Positions 22,440-31,249 of a stretch of 64,000 nt of DNA are shown here, in pieces. Below the pieces are notes generated by a model. The model ran no database searches. It was not told the DNA's origin and saw nothing but the letters and a program-made list of their open reading frames with translations. Position numbers and translations under genes: made by a program. Within the stretch, counting starts at the first letter, position 1; the number at the start of each line of letters is the position of its first letter. Origin of the DNA: Vreelandella titanicae BH1. Its GTDB lineage: Bacteria; Pseudomonadota; Gammaproteobacteria; Pseudomonadales; Halomonadaceae. The stretch covers positions 1-64,000 of the forward strand of contig NZ_AOPO01000021.1 in assembly GCF_000336575.1 (NCBI RefSeq), given 5' to 3'.

Positions 22440-24206
22440 TTAACGATCAGCTACCAGCCAGCGTACCGCGTATGGCGGTAGCGTGCCTTCGGGAATCCAT
22501 GGGTTGCCAGGATCCAGCGCTTGCCAGGCGTGTTTTTCAAGTGCCTGGGTAACTGCCTCGCCCACGTTTTCTAAGGGAAGCGGCAGATCGGTGACGTTGT
22601 ACAGCGCCAGTAATCGGCGGCCATCGTGCAGTGGGCCGCGCTCTACCGCCAGCAGTTCCGGTGCCGAGACTAACACCCGCTGGGCGGCATTGGGGTGAAA
22701 GCAGGGCTCTTGACGGCGCTGGTCTAATAGCCGGTTTAAGGCGTGAAAAACATCGTGGGTGGGCGTTGAAGGGCTATCTAACAGCAGGTCTAGCTCGCTA
22801 CGCTGCCAGCGCCGGCGGTTGATCGAACGTAGCCGCCCACTGCGCTCAACGCCTTCCACGTCATTGAGTGTGCCAGTTAGGGTATGAATATACAGCGCGG
22901 GGATACCTTGCAAACTCAGCATAATTGCTTGGCTGCATAGAAAACGCGCTACCTGCCACGGGTCGGGGCCGCGGCGGGTGCCGCGCATGGCTTCAAACCA
23001 GGTGATATTGATCTCATAGGGCGTATCGCTTCCATCGGGGTTGCTACGCATGCTGACAAAGCCTCCGAAACGGTGCATCAGCTCCAGCAGCGCATCCCGC
23101 TCGTGATCGGGCAATAAACCTTCCAAGGGGCGCACGCCAATGCCGTCGTGGCTGGCCGTAAAGTTGAGGTAGGTGCATTGGTCGGGCAGTACCGGAAGGC
23201 TGGCAAGCCAGGTTTGTAAGGTGCTCGCTTCGCCCCGGGTGAGGGTGTGCAATAGCAGCGGGGGGAGGGCAAACTGATACACCATATGGGCTTCGTCGGG
23301 GCCCCCCGCTGGCAACCGATCCAAGCCAAAATAACTGATATTTTCCTGGTGGGGCACATTGGTTTCGGTGATTAACAGGGTACCTGGGGCCACGTGATCC
23401 ACAATCGCTCGTAGCAGCCGCACCACAGTGTGGGTTTCCGGCAGGTGAATGCAGGCAGTACCCAGCCGCTTCCACAGAAAGGCCACCGCATCCAAACGTA
23501 CAATCCGCGTTCCTTGCTCCAGGTAGAACAGCAAAATACCCACGAACTCCAGCAGCACATCCGGATTTTCAAAGTTCAGGTCAAGCTGGTCTTCGGAGAA
23601 CGTCGCCCACAGGTAGCGGGTGCCGCGCCGGGTGGAAATGGGCACCAGCAGCGGGCTGCTGCGTGGGCGCACCACCTGGGAGACATCGGTCTCTGGATCG
23701 ACTTCGATAAAGTAGTCGCGGCCGGGCAGGCTGCCGCTCAGGTAATCCACAAACCAGAGAGACTCCCGTGAGACGTGATTGAGCACCAGGTCGGCCATTA
23801 AGTCGTAATGGCTGGCGAGTTCGCGGATGTGCGACCAATCACCAAGATCGGGGTTCACTTCACGGTAGTGGATCACCGAAAAGCCGTCGTCGCTGCTCCA
23901 GGGAAAGAAGGGCAGTACATGTACACCGCTGATGCGATCGCCCAACCGCGCTTGAAGAAAATCGCTAAGCACTGCCAACGGCGGCACACTATCTTCAATA
24001 ATCGAGTCACCGTAGCTGATCACCCACTGATCTTTTTCGCTCCAAGAGGGTGCGTTTTTAGTGCTGGTTCTACCGGAGCTGGATGAAAATGGGGCAAGCG
24101 ACTGAAAATGCGCTAGACGCTGGTTTAAACGGCGCTGCACTTCCCCCGCCCTGGGGCCATAAAGGTGGCTGAGGTAGTCGTTAACGGTCTGCTCAAAGGG
24201 GGGCAT
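22440..24206 (-). CDS. GH13_18 sugar phosphorylase, probably glucosylglycerate phosphorylase
   Basis: A 588-aa glycoside hydrolase family 13 protein of the sucrose-phosphorylase subfamily. Motifs: ISGVHVLPFFPWSSDDGFSV (~residue 90), LMADLVLNHVS (region I), GTRIVRLDAVAFLWK (nucleophile Asp in RLDAVAF), TLLITETNVPH (acid/base Glu) and LNFTASHDGIGVRP (third carboxylate and phosphate-side loop). The subfamily splits a glucoside with phosphate to glucose 1-phosphate. Members of ~560-600 aa such as E. coli YcjM act on glucosylglycerate, whereas true sucrose phosphorylases are ~490 aa. I chose the ATG at 24206 because AGGAG stands 6 nt upstream; a TTG at 24257 has no such site. The glucosylglycerate synthesis genes 12 kb away support the substrate guess. 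Confidence 0.8.
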   Translation of the reverse strand: MPPFEQTVNDYLSHLYGPRAGEVQRRLNQRLAHFQSLAPFSSSSGRTSTKNAPSWSEKDQWVISYGDSIIEDSVPPLAVLSDFLQARLGDRISGVHVLPFFPWSSDDGFSVIHYREVNPDLGDWSHIRELASHYDLMADLVLNHVSRESLWFVDYLSGSLPGRDYFIEVDPETDVSQVVRPRSSPLLVPISTRRGTRYLWATFSEDQLDLNFENPDVLLEFVGILLFYLEQGTRIVRLDAVAFLWKRLGTACIHLPETHTVVRLLRAIVDHVAPGTLLITETNVPHQENISYFGLDRLPAGGPDEAHMVYQFALPPLLLHTLTRGEASTLQTWLASLPVLPDQCTYLNFTASHDGIGVRPLEGLLPDHERDALLELMHRFGGFVSMRSNPDGSDTPYEINITWFEAMRGTRRGPDPWQVARFLCSQAIMLSLQGIPALYIHTLTGTLNDVEGVERSGRLRSINRRRWQRSELDLLLDSPSTPTHDVFHALNRLLDQRRQEPCFHPNAAQRVLVSAPELLAVERGPLHDGRRLLALYNVTDLPLPLENVGEAVTQALEKHAWQALDPGNPWIPEGTLPPYAVRWLVADR

Positions 24207-24417
24207 GGGTAGCTCCTGATAAACAATCTGCCACAAACGCTGCAGCTTGTGTGCCAAATCGTTACAATACGAGGTTGATACCGCGTTTAAACGCTAAGAT
24301 ACATTAGCTTGTGGCAGTTACTACTGCTAAAACGCTATTAATAGCACACACATTGACAGGTTATAACACGCTAACTCGTGCGGTACGCCGACACGAGCTG
24401 ACAACAGGTTGACCGCC

Positions 24418-24909
24418 ATGCATTGCCCTTTTTGTGGTGCAAACGATACTCGAGTGACTGATTCGCGCCTGGTAGCGGATGGTGATCAGGTACGCCGTCG
24501 ACGCCAGTGTGCGAGCTGCCAAGAGCGCTTTACCACCTACGAAACCGCAGAATTGGTAATGCCGCGGGTGGTGAAGTCCGACGGCTCCCGCGAGAGCTTT
24601 AATGAAGCCAAACTGCGGGCAGGTATGTTGCGTGCGCTGGAAAAGCGTCCGGTCAGTGCAGAAGCCATTGAAGCGGCGGTAGAGCGCATCCGCCAAACCT
24701 TACGTGCCCGGGGCGATCGCGAAATCAACGCCCGTGATATTGGCGAGTCGGTCATGCAAGCGCTTAAAACCCTCGATCACGTAGCCTATATCCGCTTTGC
24801 TTCGGTATATCGCAAGTTCCAGGATCTGGATGAATTTCGCGCTGAGATTGACCGGCTGTCCCAAGAGCCCTCTTCCCGACTGGGCCATGGCAGCGAGTCG
24901 TCAAAATGA
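24418..24909 (+). CDS. nrdR: Transcriptional repressor NrdR
   Basis: A 163-aa regulator starting MHCPFCGANDTRVTDSRL. The zinc ribbon uses CPFC (3-6) and CASC (31-34). RRRRQCASCQERFTTYE and PRVVKSDGSRESFNEAKL lead into an ATP-cone domain (~residues 49-139). NrdR senses dATP/ATP and represses ribonucleotide reductase genes. The family start is the ATG at 24418, three codons into a slightly longer frame. It overlaps ribD by four bases, an association seen in many proteobacteria, and leads the riboflavin operon. Confidence 0.93.
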   Translation: MHCPFCGANDTRVTDSRLVADGDQVRRRRQCASCQERFTTYETAELVMPRVVKSDGSRESFNEAKLRAGMLRALEKRPVSAEAIEAAVERIRQTLRARGDREINARDIGESVMQALKTLDHVAYIRFASVYRKFQDLDEFRAEIDRLSQEPSSRLGHGSESSK

Positions 24910-26081
24910 GTGCTGTCTTTAGCCAAGCCGACCACCGCTATATGGCGCGGGCGCTGCAACTGGCGCAAAAAGGCTTATACACCACGGATCCCAACCCGCG
25001 GGTCGGCTGTGTGATTGTGCGTGACGAGCAGATTGTCGGTGAAGGCTTTCACCTGTGTGCCGGTGAACCCCACGCCGAAATTCACGCGTTGAATGATGCT
25101 GGTGAGCAAACCCTGGGCGCGACCGCGTACGTCACCCTGGAGCCTTGTTCCCACACCGGCCGCACTGGCCCCTGCGCGGTGGCGCTCCAGGAAGCGAAGG
25201 TGTCGCGGGTAGTGGTTGCCATGGTGGATCCGAACCCGCAGGTGAGTGGCCGCGGTATTCGTCTGCTTGAAGAGGCGGGTGTTGAGGTGGCGGTGGGGTT
25301 ATTAGAGAGTGACGCGCGCGCTCTGAATCCCGGCTTTATTGCTCGCATGACCCAGCAGCGTCCCTTTGTGCGCCTGAAAATGGCGATGAGTCTAGATGGT
25401 CGTACCGCCATGGGGTCGGGGGAGTCTCAGTGGATCACCGGGCCTGAAGCACGCACCCAGGTGCAGCGGCTACGGGCACGCTCCAGCGCGATATTAAGCG
25501 GCGTTGAGTCGCTCATTATGGACGACTCTCGGCTGACGTTACGAGCAGAGCAGTTACAGCTTAACAACGCAGACGAAGTGGTTCGCCGCCAGCCCCTGCG
25601 GGTGATTTTAGATACCCACTTGCGCCTACCTCTGGCGGCAGCCTGTTTAAGCGAGCCTGGGCGTACGCTAGTGATCACCACATCAGACCACTTGGAAGAG
25701 AAGCGGGAACGGTTAACTCAGGCGGGCGCTGAAGTACAGGTGTTGCCCGCCGGTAGCGATGGCCGTATCGATTTAGTGGCAATGCTGCAGTGGTTAGCCG
25801 AAAATGAACAGGTTAATGAACTGCTAGTGGAAACCGGAGCGACATTGGCGGGCGCTATGCTCGATGCGGCGTTGGTCGATGAGCTACAGCTGTTTGTTGC
25901 CCCCACACTGTTAGGCGGCGAAGCGCGGCCCCTTTTTGCGTTGCCAGGGCTCTCACGTATGGCCGATCAGCGGCGGTTAACCATTCACGATATGCGAGCA
26001 GTAGGGCGCGATTGGCGCATTATTGCATCCCCTCTAGCGACTAGCGCATCTGGCGAATTTTGCGAGAGCAAGGTACCCTGA
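24906..26081 (+). CDS. ribD: Bifunctional diaminohydroxyphosphoribosylaminopyrimidine deaminase / reductase RibD
   Basis: A 391-aa two-domain enzyme of riboflavin synthesis. The N-terminal deaminase (1-145) has DPNPRVGCVIV, EPHAEIHALNDAG and LEPCSHTGRTGPCAVAL, with His and two Cys for zinc. The C-terminal reductase (~150-370) has RPFVRLKMAMSLDGRTAMGSGESQWITG and LVETGATLAGAML. It converts the product of GTP cyclohydrolase II in two steps to the ribitylamino pyrimidine. It is translationally coupled to nrdR. The next gene is ribBX, 87 bp downstream; ribE, often between them, is absent from this cluster. Confidence 0.94.
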   Translation: MSAVFSQADHRYMARALQLAQKGLYTTDPNPRVGCVIVRDEQIVGEGFHLCAGEPHAEIHALNDAGEQTLGATAYVTLEPCSHTGRTGPCAVALQEAKVSRVVVAMVDPNPQVSGRGIRLLEEAGVEVAVGLLESDARALNPGFIARMTQQRPFVRLKMAMSLDGRTAMGSGESQWITGPEARTQVQRLRARSSAILSGVESLIMDDSRLTLRAEQLQLNNADEVVRRQPLRVILDTHLRLPLAAACLSEPGRTLVITTSDHLEEKRERLTQAGAEVQVLPAGSDGRIDLVAMLQWLAENEQVNELLVETGATLAGAMLDAALVDELQLFVAPTLLGGEARPLFALPGLSRMADQRRLTIHDMRAVGRDWRIIASPLATSASGEFCESKVP

Positions 26082-26168
26082 CGCGCAAAATCGTGACTCA
26101 CTCTCGCGACACTCTTTCTCGATAACCTATCCTGACAAGCTATCGTGACAACACTTATTGGAGATTCC

Positions 26169-27335
26169 ATGGCGCACCCCTCCTCTAGAGGCTTAGCCCC
26201 TATCGCCGAGCTGGTGGACGATATCCGCCAGGGCAAAATGGTGATTCTCATGGACGATGAGGATCGCGAAAATGAAGGTGATATCATCATGGCCGCCGAA
26301 AAAGTGCAGGCCGAGCATATCAACTTTATGGCCCGTTTCGCCCGCGGCTTGATCTGCATGCCGATGACTCGCGCCCGCTGTGAGCAGCTTAATCTGCCGC
26401 TAATGGTGCGTGATAACGGTTCCGGTTTTGGCACCAAGTTTACTCTCTCCATTGAGGCAACCGAAGGCGTCACGACGGGTATTTCAGCTGCAGATCGTGC
26501 GCGTACCGTGCAAGCCGCGGTGGCACCCAATGCAAAGCCCTCTGATATCGTTCAGCCAGGCCATATCTTTCCGCTGATGGCCGAGCCGGGCGGCGTGCTG
26601 CGCCGTGCCGGGCATACGGAAGCTTCGTGTGATTTGGCGGCACTGGCGGGCTGTGACCCTAGCGGTGTAATCTGCGAGATTATGAATGATGATGGCAGCA
26701 TGGCGCGCCGCCCCGAGCTTGAAGCCTTCGCCCAGGAGCACGGTATTAAGATCGGTACCATCGCGGATCTGATTCACTACCGTATCGTTAACGAACAGAC
26801 CATCGATCATCTGGAAGCGTCAACGGTCATGACCTCCCATGGCGAGCTTGAGCTGCACGTGTTCCGTGATCGTATCCAGGGCGCTCACCATTTGGCGTTG
26901 GTGAACGGTCAGCCCACACCGGAACAGGCCACCACGGTGCGCGTGCATCTGACTGATACGCTGCGCGATGTAATGGGCTTGATGAAAGACGAACAGTGCC
27001 GCTGGGATGCCCATCGCGCGCTGGAAGAGATTGCCAGTGCCGCGCCAGGCGTGTTTGTGTTGATTGACGACGGCCGCCCGCACCAGGATTTGAAAGACCA
27101 ACTGGATATCTTTTTGGATCGCGTGCGCCAGCCGCGTACCAGCGACTCCGACGGTGCCGGTAACTACTTGACCATCGGCACCGGTTCTCAGATTCTGCGC
27201 TATTTAGGCGTGGGTAAAATGCGATTACTTAGTTCACCGTGGAAGTTTTCGGCGCTGTCCGGCTTTGACCTCGAAGTTGTAGAGCGTCTGGGCCCTAATG
27301 ACACGGCGTATGAACCAACTTCTCAGCAGAACTAA
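26169..27335 (+). CDS. ribB: 3,4-dihydroxy-2-butanone-4-phosphate synthase with degenerate GTP cyclohydrolase II domain (RibBX type)
   Basis: A 388-aa protein. Residues ~1-205 are a complete RibB domain (MDDEDRENEGDIIMAA, FGTKFTLSIEA, RAGHTEASCDLAAL), which makes the four-carbon donor of riboflavin from ribulose 5-phosphate. The C-terminal ~180 residues have the GTP cyclohydrolase II fold (TTVRVHLTDTLRDVMGL, YLGVGKMRLLSSPWKF, GFDLEVVERL). The zinc site C-x10-C-x-C is gone: the RVHSEC region reads RVHLTD and only one Cys remains nearby. So the second domain should not cleave GTP, as described for RibBX hybrids. The ATG at 26169 follows TTGGAG; an in-frame start at 26145 is less likely. A separate ribA is expected elsewhere. 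Confidence 0.9.
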   Translation: MAHPSSRGLAPIAELVDDIRQGKMVILMDDEDRENEGDIIMAAEKVQAEHINFMARFARGLICMPMTRARCEQLNLPLMVRDNGSGFGTKFTLSIEATEGVTTGISAADRARTVQAAVAPNAKPSDIVQPGHIFPLMAEPGGVLRRAGHTEASCDLAALAGCDPSGVICEIMNDDGSMARRPELEAFAQEHGIKIGTIADLIHYRIVNEQTIDHLEASTVMTSHGELELHVFRDRIQGAHHLALVNGQPTPEQATTVRVHLTDTLRDVMGLMKDEQCRWDAHRALEEIASAAPGVFVLIDDGRPHQDLKDQLDIFLDRVRQPRTSDSDGAGNYLTIGTGSQILRYLGVGKMRLLSSPWKFSALSGFDLEVVERLGPNDTAYEPTSQQN

Positions 27336-27353
27336 TTCAGCAGGAATAAATTG

Positions 27354-27842
27354 ATGCACTCCCTCACTCAAGTTGAAGGTACGTTTGTTGATGTCGATGG
27401 CCGCTATGTCATCGTGGTCGGCCGTTTTAACCATCACGTGGTCGATAGCCTGGTGGAAGGCGCCGTCGACAGCTTGACCCGTCACGGTGTCGACGCCGAG
27501 CATATCCACATTGTTCACGTGCCGGGCGCCTGGGAACTCCCGCTGGCGGTGAAGCGCGTGTTGAAGGTAATGAAACCCGACGCAGTGATTGCCCTGGGCG
27601 CGGTCATTCGCGGTGGCACACCGCATTTTGAATACGTAGCGGGCGGCTGCAATACGGCGATTAATCACCTGCAGCTTGAGTTTGATACCCCGGTGGCTAA
27701 CGGCGTGTTAACCGTTGAAACCATTGAGCAAGCGATTGAGCGTGCAGGCACCAAGGCCGGTAACAAAGGCACCGAAGCTGCCATGGCCGCGATGGAAATG
27801 GTCTCTCTGCTCCGTGCGCTACCGTCAGGAGATACCCAATGA
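27354..27842 (+). CDS. ribH: 6,7-dimethyl-8-ribityllumazine synthase
   Basis: A 162-aa lumazine synthase. GRYVIVVGRFNHHVVDSLVEGA opens the fold, VPGAWELPLAVKRVL contains the conserved Glu of the substrate pocket, ALGAVIRGGTPHFEYVAGG has the catalytic His and the phosphate loop, and NGVLTVETIEQAIERAGTKAGNKG is the typical C-terminal part. It joins the RibB and RibD products to lumazine, the direct precursor of riboflavin. AGGAAT precedes the ATG at 27354. It overlaps nusB by four bases. Confidence 0.95.
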   Translation: MHSLTQVEGTFVDVDGRYVIVVGRFNHHVVDSLVEGAVDSLTRHGVDAEHIHIVHVPGAWELPLAVKRVLKVMKPDAVIALGAVIRGGTPHFEYVAGGCNTAINHLQLEFDTPVANGVLTVETIEQAIERAGTKAGNKGTEAAMAAMEMVSLLRALPSGDTQ

Positions 27843-28333
27843 GCGAGCGTAAACCCTCTGCCGCTCAGCAGGGCCGCCACGCGGCGCGGGAATTAACGGT
27901 GCAGGGGCTTTATCAATGGCACATGACGGGTAAATCCATTACCACCATTGAAGCCGAGTTTCGTAGCCAGGTCGCCGACGATGACCTGGAAGATCACGAA
28001 AATTGGGTCAAGGTGATGGAGATCGCCGACAAGGCGCTGTTTCACGAGTTACTCCATAATACCGTGCGGTTCAAAGCGGAACTGGATCGTGAAATCTCTC
28101 CCCTGCTAGACCGCCGCTTAGAAGATCTTGATGCGGTAGAGTTGGCCATCCTACGGTTGGGCGCTTACGAGCTTTCCCGCCGCATGGAAGTACCTTATCG
28201 TGTCGTCATTAACGAAGGCGTTGAGCTGGCTAAGTCATTTGGCGCCACCGATGGCCATAAATACGTGAACGGCATTCTCGACAAGCTGGCTATTCGCTTG
28301 CGCAGTGCCGAGGTCAGCGCTCGTCGTCTCTGA
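27839..28333 (+). CDS. nusB: Transcription antitermination protein NusB
   Basis: A 164-aa all-helical RNA-binding protein. RHAARELTVQGLYQWHMTGKS forms the first helices, SPLLDRRLEDLDAVELAILRLGAYEL the central pair, and VVINEGVELAKSFGATDGHKYVNGILDKL the conserved C-terminal signature. NusB with NusE binds boxA and keeps RNA polymerase processive on rRNA operons. The ribH-nusB-thiL order is widely conserved in proteobacteria. Confidence 0.95.
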   Translation: MSERKPSAAQQGRHAARELTVQGLYQWHMTGKSITTIEAEFRSQVADDDLEDHENWVKVMEIADKALFHELLHNTVRFKAELDREISPLLDRRLEDLDAVELAILRLGAYELSRRMEVPYRVVINEGVELAKSFGATDGHKYVNGILDKLAIRLRSAEVSARRL

Positions 28334-28369
28334 ACGCGAGCGGTATGACAATGCGTTTAAGGGGCCTTT

Positions 28370-29371
28370 GTGCTTGCCGAATTTGATTTGATTCGACGCT
28401 ACTTTATGTCGTCGCAGGAGGCGTCGGCTGCGTCAAATGGCGTCACACTGGGATGTGGAGACGACGCCACGCTGCTGTTGCCGCAAGCAGGCCAACAGTT
28501 GGTCGTGAGCGTTGATACCTCGGTGGTGGATGTACACTTTCCCCGCGAAGCATCAGCATTTGCGGTGGGTCACCGTGCCTTGGCCGTTGCGCTGAGCGAT
28601 CTGGCCGCCATGGGGGCGACTTCGCGTTGGTGTTTGATGGCGTTAACCCTTGATCAGCGCCAGTTTACCAATGATGAAGCCACCCATGCTTGGCTTACAG
28701 ACTATGCGCGAGGCTTTCATACGCTTTGTCAGCAGCACGCCACCACGCTGGTGGGGGGCGATGTCACTTCCGGTGCGCTTTCCATAGGCGTTACTGTGAT
28801 GGGTGAACTCCCGGTGGGCGAAGCCTTGACCCGTAGCGGTGCCCAGGCGGGAGATCTGATCGCTGTCACCGGTGCACTAGGTGGTGGGGCAGGCGGGCTG
28901 GCGCTTTGGCAGCAGGGCGAGCGCGATCTGGCGCATCCATTGTTAAGTCGCTACCTATTGCCACAACCGCGCTTAGCGGCGGGCCTGGCGTTGCGCGACT
29001 TAGCCACCGCTGCACTGGATATCTCCGATGGGCTACTGGCCGACTTGGCGCATATTCGCGACGCTTCGCAGGTCGGAGCCGTCATCGCGCTAGACGCCTT
29101 ACCACTGGCGGACGCACTGGAAAGCTCCCTAGGTCGGGAAGCTGCACTAAAGGCGGCACTTTCCGGCGGGGATGATTACGAACTGCTTGTTACCCTCGGC
29201 GCTGACGACGTCGCAGAGGCGCAACAACGTTTAGCGCCATTGGGTCTCTCGCTGACCGTCATCGGCCACTGCAGTGAAGCGTTAGGCGTTACTGCCTCTG
29301 GCCAGAGTGAACTGAGTCGTTATGTCAGCGGCTATGCCGGCTGGCAGCATTTTAGTGGGGAAGCGCCATGA
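28370..29371 (+). CDS. thiL: Thiamine-monophosphate kinase
   Basis: A 333-aa enzyme of the PurM/ThiL fold, starting at a GTG (28370) with AAGGGG upstream. GVTLGCGDDATLLL carries the metal-binding Asp pair, VSVDTSVVDVHFPRE and LAVALSDLAAMGATSRWCLM are substrate and dimer motifs, LVGGDVTSGALSIGVTVMGE follows, and ALDISDGLLADLAHI and LSGGDDYELLVTL are the C-terminal ATP/Mg sites. It phosphorylates thiamine monophosphate to the diphosphate cofactor. It ends overlapping pgpA by four bases. Confidence 0.94.
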   Translation: MLAEFDLIRRYFMSSQEASAASNGVTLGCGDDATLLLPQAGQQLVVSVDTSVVDVHFPREASAFAVGHRALAVALSDLAAMGATSRWCLMALTLDQRQFTNDEATHAWLTDYARGFHTLCQQHATTLVGGDVTSGALSIGVTVMGELPVGEALTRSGAQAGDLIAVTGALGGGAGGLALWQQGERDLAHPLLSRYLLPQPRLAAGLALRDLATAALDISDGLLADLAHIRDASQVGAVIALDALPLADALESSLGREAALKAALSGGDDYELLVTLGADDVAEAQQRLAPLGLSLTVIGHCSEALGVTASGQSELSRYVSGYAGWQHFSGEAP

Positions 29372-29841
29372 ATCATGCACCGAAAAGTGTCTGGCGTCGC
29401 CCAACACATTTTTTTGCCTTCGGCTTGGGTAGCGGTGCTGTCCCTTGGGCGCCGGGTACCTTTGGCACGCTAGCGGCCATTCCGTTCTACTGGATGATGG
29501 CGGAACTGCCCCTGGGGTGGTACCTGAGTATTTGTTTTGTTGCCTTTATTGTCGGCGTTTGGCTATGTGATAAAACGTCCCACGATTTAGGGGTACACGA
29601 TCACTCGGGTATCGTGTGGGACGAGTTTGTGGGTTACTGGCTAACCATGGCGGCGGTGCCTTTTTCGTGGGAGGCTGCGCTATGGGGATTTGTGGTATTT
29701 CGCATCTTCGATGTCTTTAAGCCCTGGCCGATTCGCTGGGCTGACCGCCGCGTGGCGGGCGGCTTTGGTATTATGATCGATGACGTGATGGCAGGGGCCT
29801 ACGCCTGGAGTACTATGCACCTGTGGTTCTGGCTACACTAA
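29368..29841 (+). CDS. pgpA: Phosphatidylglycerophosphatase A
   Basis: A 157-aa membrane enzyme. FAFGLGSGAVPWAPGTFGTLAAIPFY is the family's N-terminal signature. A helix at ~43-65 is followed by IVWDEFVGYWLTMAAVP with the catalytic acidic residues, then FRIFDVFKPWPIRWADRRVAGGFGIMIDDVMAG, the conserved metal-binding segment. It dephosphorylates phosphatidylglycerophosphate to phosphatidylglycerol. Coupled translation with thiL is usual in gammaproteobacteria. The stop is followed within 5 bp by the 7-bp tandem repeat. Confidence 0.94.
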   Translation: MNHAPKSVWRRPTHFFAFGLGSGAVPWAPGTFGTLAAIPFYWMMAELPLGWYLSICFVAFIVGVWLCDKTSHDLGVHDHSGIVWDEFVGYWLTMAAVPFSWEAALWGFVVFRIFDVFKPWPIRWADRRVAGGFGIMIDDVMAGAYAWSTMHLWFWLH

Positions 29842-29845
29842 ACTT

Positions 29846-29922
29846 GGTAAGTGGTAAGTGGTAAGTGGTAAGTGGTAAGTGGTAAGTGGTAAGTGGTAAG
29901 TGGTAAGTGGTAAGTGGTAAAT
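29846..29922 (+). repeat. 7-bp tandem repeat (GGTAAGT), ten perfect copies plus one variant
   Basis: Ten exact GGTAAGT units run from 29846 to 29915, followed by GGTAAAT (29916-29922). The array lies between the pgpA stop (29841) and the DUF945 start (29993). Such short arrays change copy number by slippage; here a change would alter the distance between upstream sequence and the DUF945 gene. Confidence 0.95.
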
Positions 29923-29992
29923 AGAGATCAGGAGCGGTTGATAACTTTTTTCGAGTGCATTGGCTGCAAGGCGTTGGCTTCAAGGAGGTAGC

Positions 29993-31249
29993 ATGCGCAA
30001 GGAACGTCTGATTGTCCCCACGCTGGCGATTATAGCCGTAGTGTGGATGGCAGCGCAGCTACTCTCCAGTGTGCTGTTTGAGCGCAGTCTACGCCAAGCG
30101 CTCGAAGATCTGGAGGCGCGGGGCGAGTGGCGCGTCAATCGTACTGAGAGTCATCAAGGGTGGTTAAGCTCCCAAGGCAGGGTGATACTGTCACCGCTTT
30201 TGGGTCGACCCTGGCGCCTTGAGCTCACGTATAGCGCGCGGCACGGTATTTTAAGCACGGATGTCGAAGGCACCGTACTACCACGTCTCGATACCGTTCT
30301 GCAGCAAGCCGTGGGTGAGGTCACCGCCCCCTCTGTGCCGCGTTGGCAGGGGCGCTATCACACCCTTAGCGGTCATAGCGAATTGCGCCTTGCCCTTGCC
30401 CCCTTTGTGATTCAACAAAATGGCCGCGATTTAGCCGTCCGCGGTGGTCGGCTGCGCTTGGAAGGCGTGTTTGGCGATTGGCGACTACGCGCGTTATTTG
30501 ATCAACTTACCCTGACCGACGGTATGGCCCAGCTTGCGATAGGCCCCACGGTGCTCGAAAGCCGCTATACTTATATTGATGATGCTTACCACTTTGCTCA
30601 ACGCGATCACCTGCATATTGAAACGCTGACGCTCAGCTACCCCTCCTACGATATCCAGTTTTCACCTCTCGATCTAAACAGCCATATGGTGCTGGATGAG
30701 AGCGAACTCCGTATCAAAGGCGAGCTTGAAGTGGGCGATGTGATGGTGCCTTCTCAAGCGCCTGATATGCCGCTGCTCAATGGCCGCATAGAGATGGAGC
30801 TTTCGCGTTTGAATGCCGATGCGGTTCGCCACTTGATTCGCCGTTTGCGCCAGGAAGCCGCCTGGGGAGACGCTAGTCTACCTATGGCCGAAGGGTTGCT
30901 GGCCCGGTTGGAGCCGGATCTGCGCAAAGTGCTTAGCGACTCGCCACGTTTAGATGTCATGACCATCGCCATCGACAGTCCGCTGTTGGGTATTCGCCTG
31001 GATGCGGATGGCGCGCTGTTTTTTGATGCCCGCCAGTTGGATGAGCTGAGTGTGGTTAACCTCGACAAAAAGAAAGAGCAGGCGAAATGGCTGGAGCGCA
31101 TTGATGGCGACTTTACCTGGCACGATGCGCCTACCGTCGCCGCATTATGGTTAGGTCTGCCCCTGGGTACTCGGGAGCTGCAGTTTGATGTGGTGCGTGG
31201 CGTTTGGCGTATCAATGGGCGCCCGATGCCCGAGCTTTGGCCTCAATAA
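29993..31249 (+). CDS. DUF945 (YdgA-family) protein
   Basis: A 418-aa protein starting MRKERLIVPTLAIIAVVWMA at an ATG with a strong AAGGAGG 5 nt upstream. The first ~25 residues form a signal anchor. The remainder is a DUF945/YdgA-type periplasmic domain rich in beta strands (RGEWRVNRTESHQGWLSSQG, LTYSARHGILSTDVEGTVLP, MELSRLNADAVRHLIRRLRQ). E. coli YdgA-like proteins are inner-membrane-anchored and of uncertain function, with some similarity in topology to AsmA-type proteins. The gene stands alone behind the tandem repeat, which may affect its expression. Confidence 0.8.
   Translation: MRKERLIVPTLAIIAVVWMAAQLLSSVLFERSLRQALEDLEARGEWRVNRTESHQGWLSSQGRVILSPLLGRPWRLELTYSARHGILSTDVEGTVLPRLDTVLQQAVGEVTAPSVPRWQGRYHTLSGHSELRLALAPFVIQQNGRDLAVRGGRLRLEGVFGDWRLRALFDQLTLTDGMAQLAIGPTVLESRYTYIDDAYHFAQRDHLHIETLTLSYPSYDIQFSPLDLNSHMVLDESELRIKGELEVGDVMVPSQAPDMPLLNGRIEMELSRLNADAVRHLIRRLRQEAAWGDASLPMAEGLLARLEPDLRKVLSDSPRLDVMTIAIDSPLLGIRLDADGALFFDARQLDELSVVNLDKKKEQAKWLERIDGDFTWHDAPTVAALWLGLPLGTRELQFDVVRGVWRINGRPMPELWPQ

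Noticed and set aside
26082..26168. FMN riboswitch before ribB
   Set aside because: The 87-bp gap is too short for the conserved multi-stem FMN element and its signature segments are not visible.
29846..29922. CRISPR or attachment site at the 7-bp repeat
   Set aside because: The unit is 7 bp with no spacers; no integrase gene is nearby.
29960..29992. Longer N-terminus for the DUF945 protein
   Set aside because: The strong AAGGAGG directly before 29993 and the anchor sequence that follows set the start.
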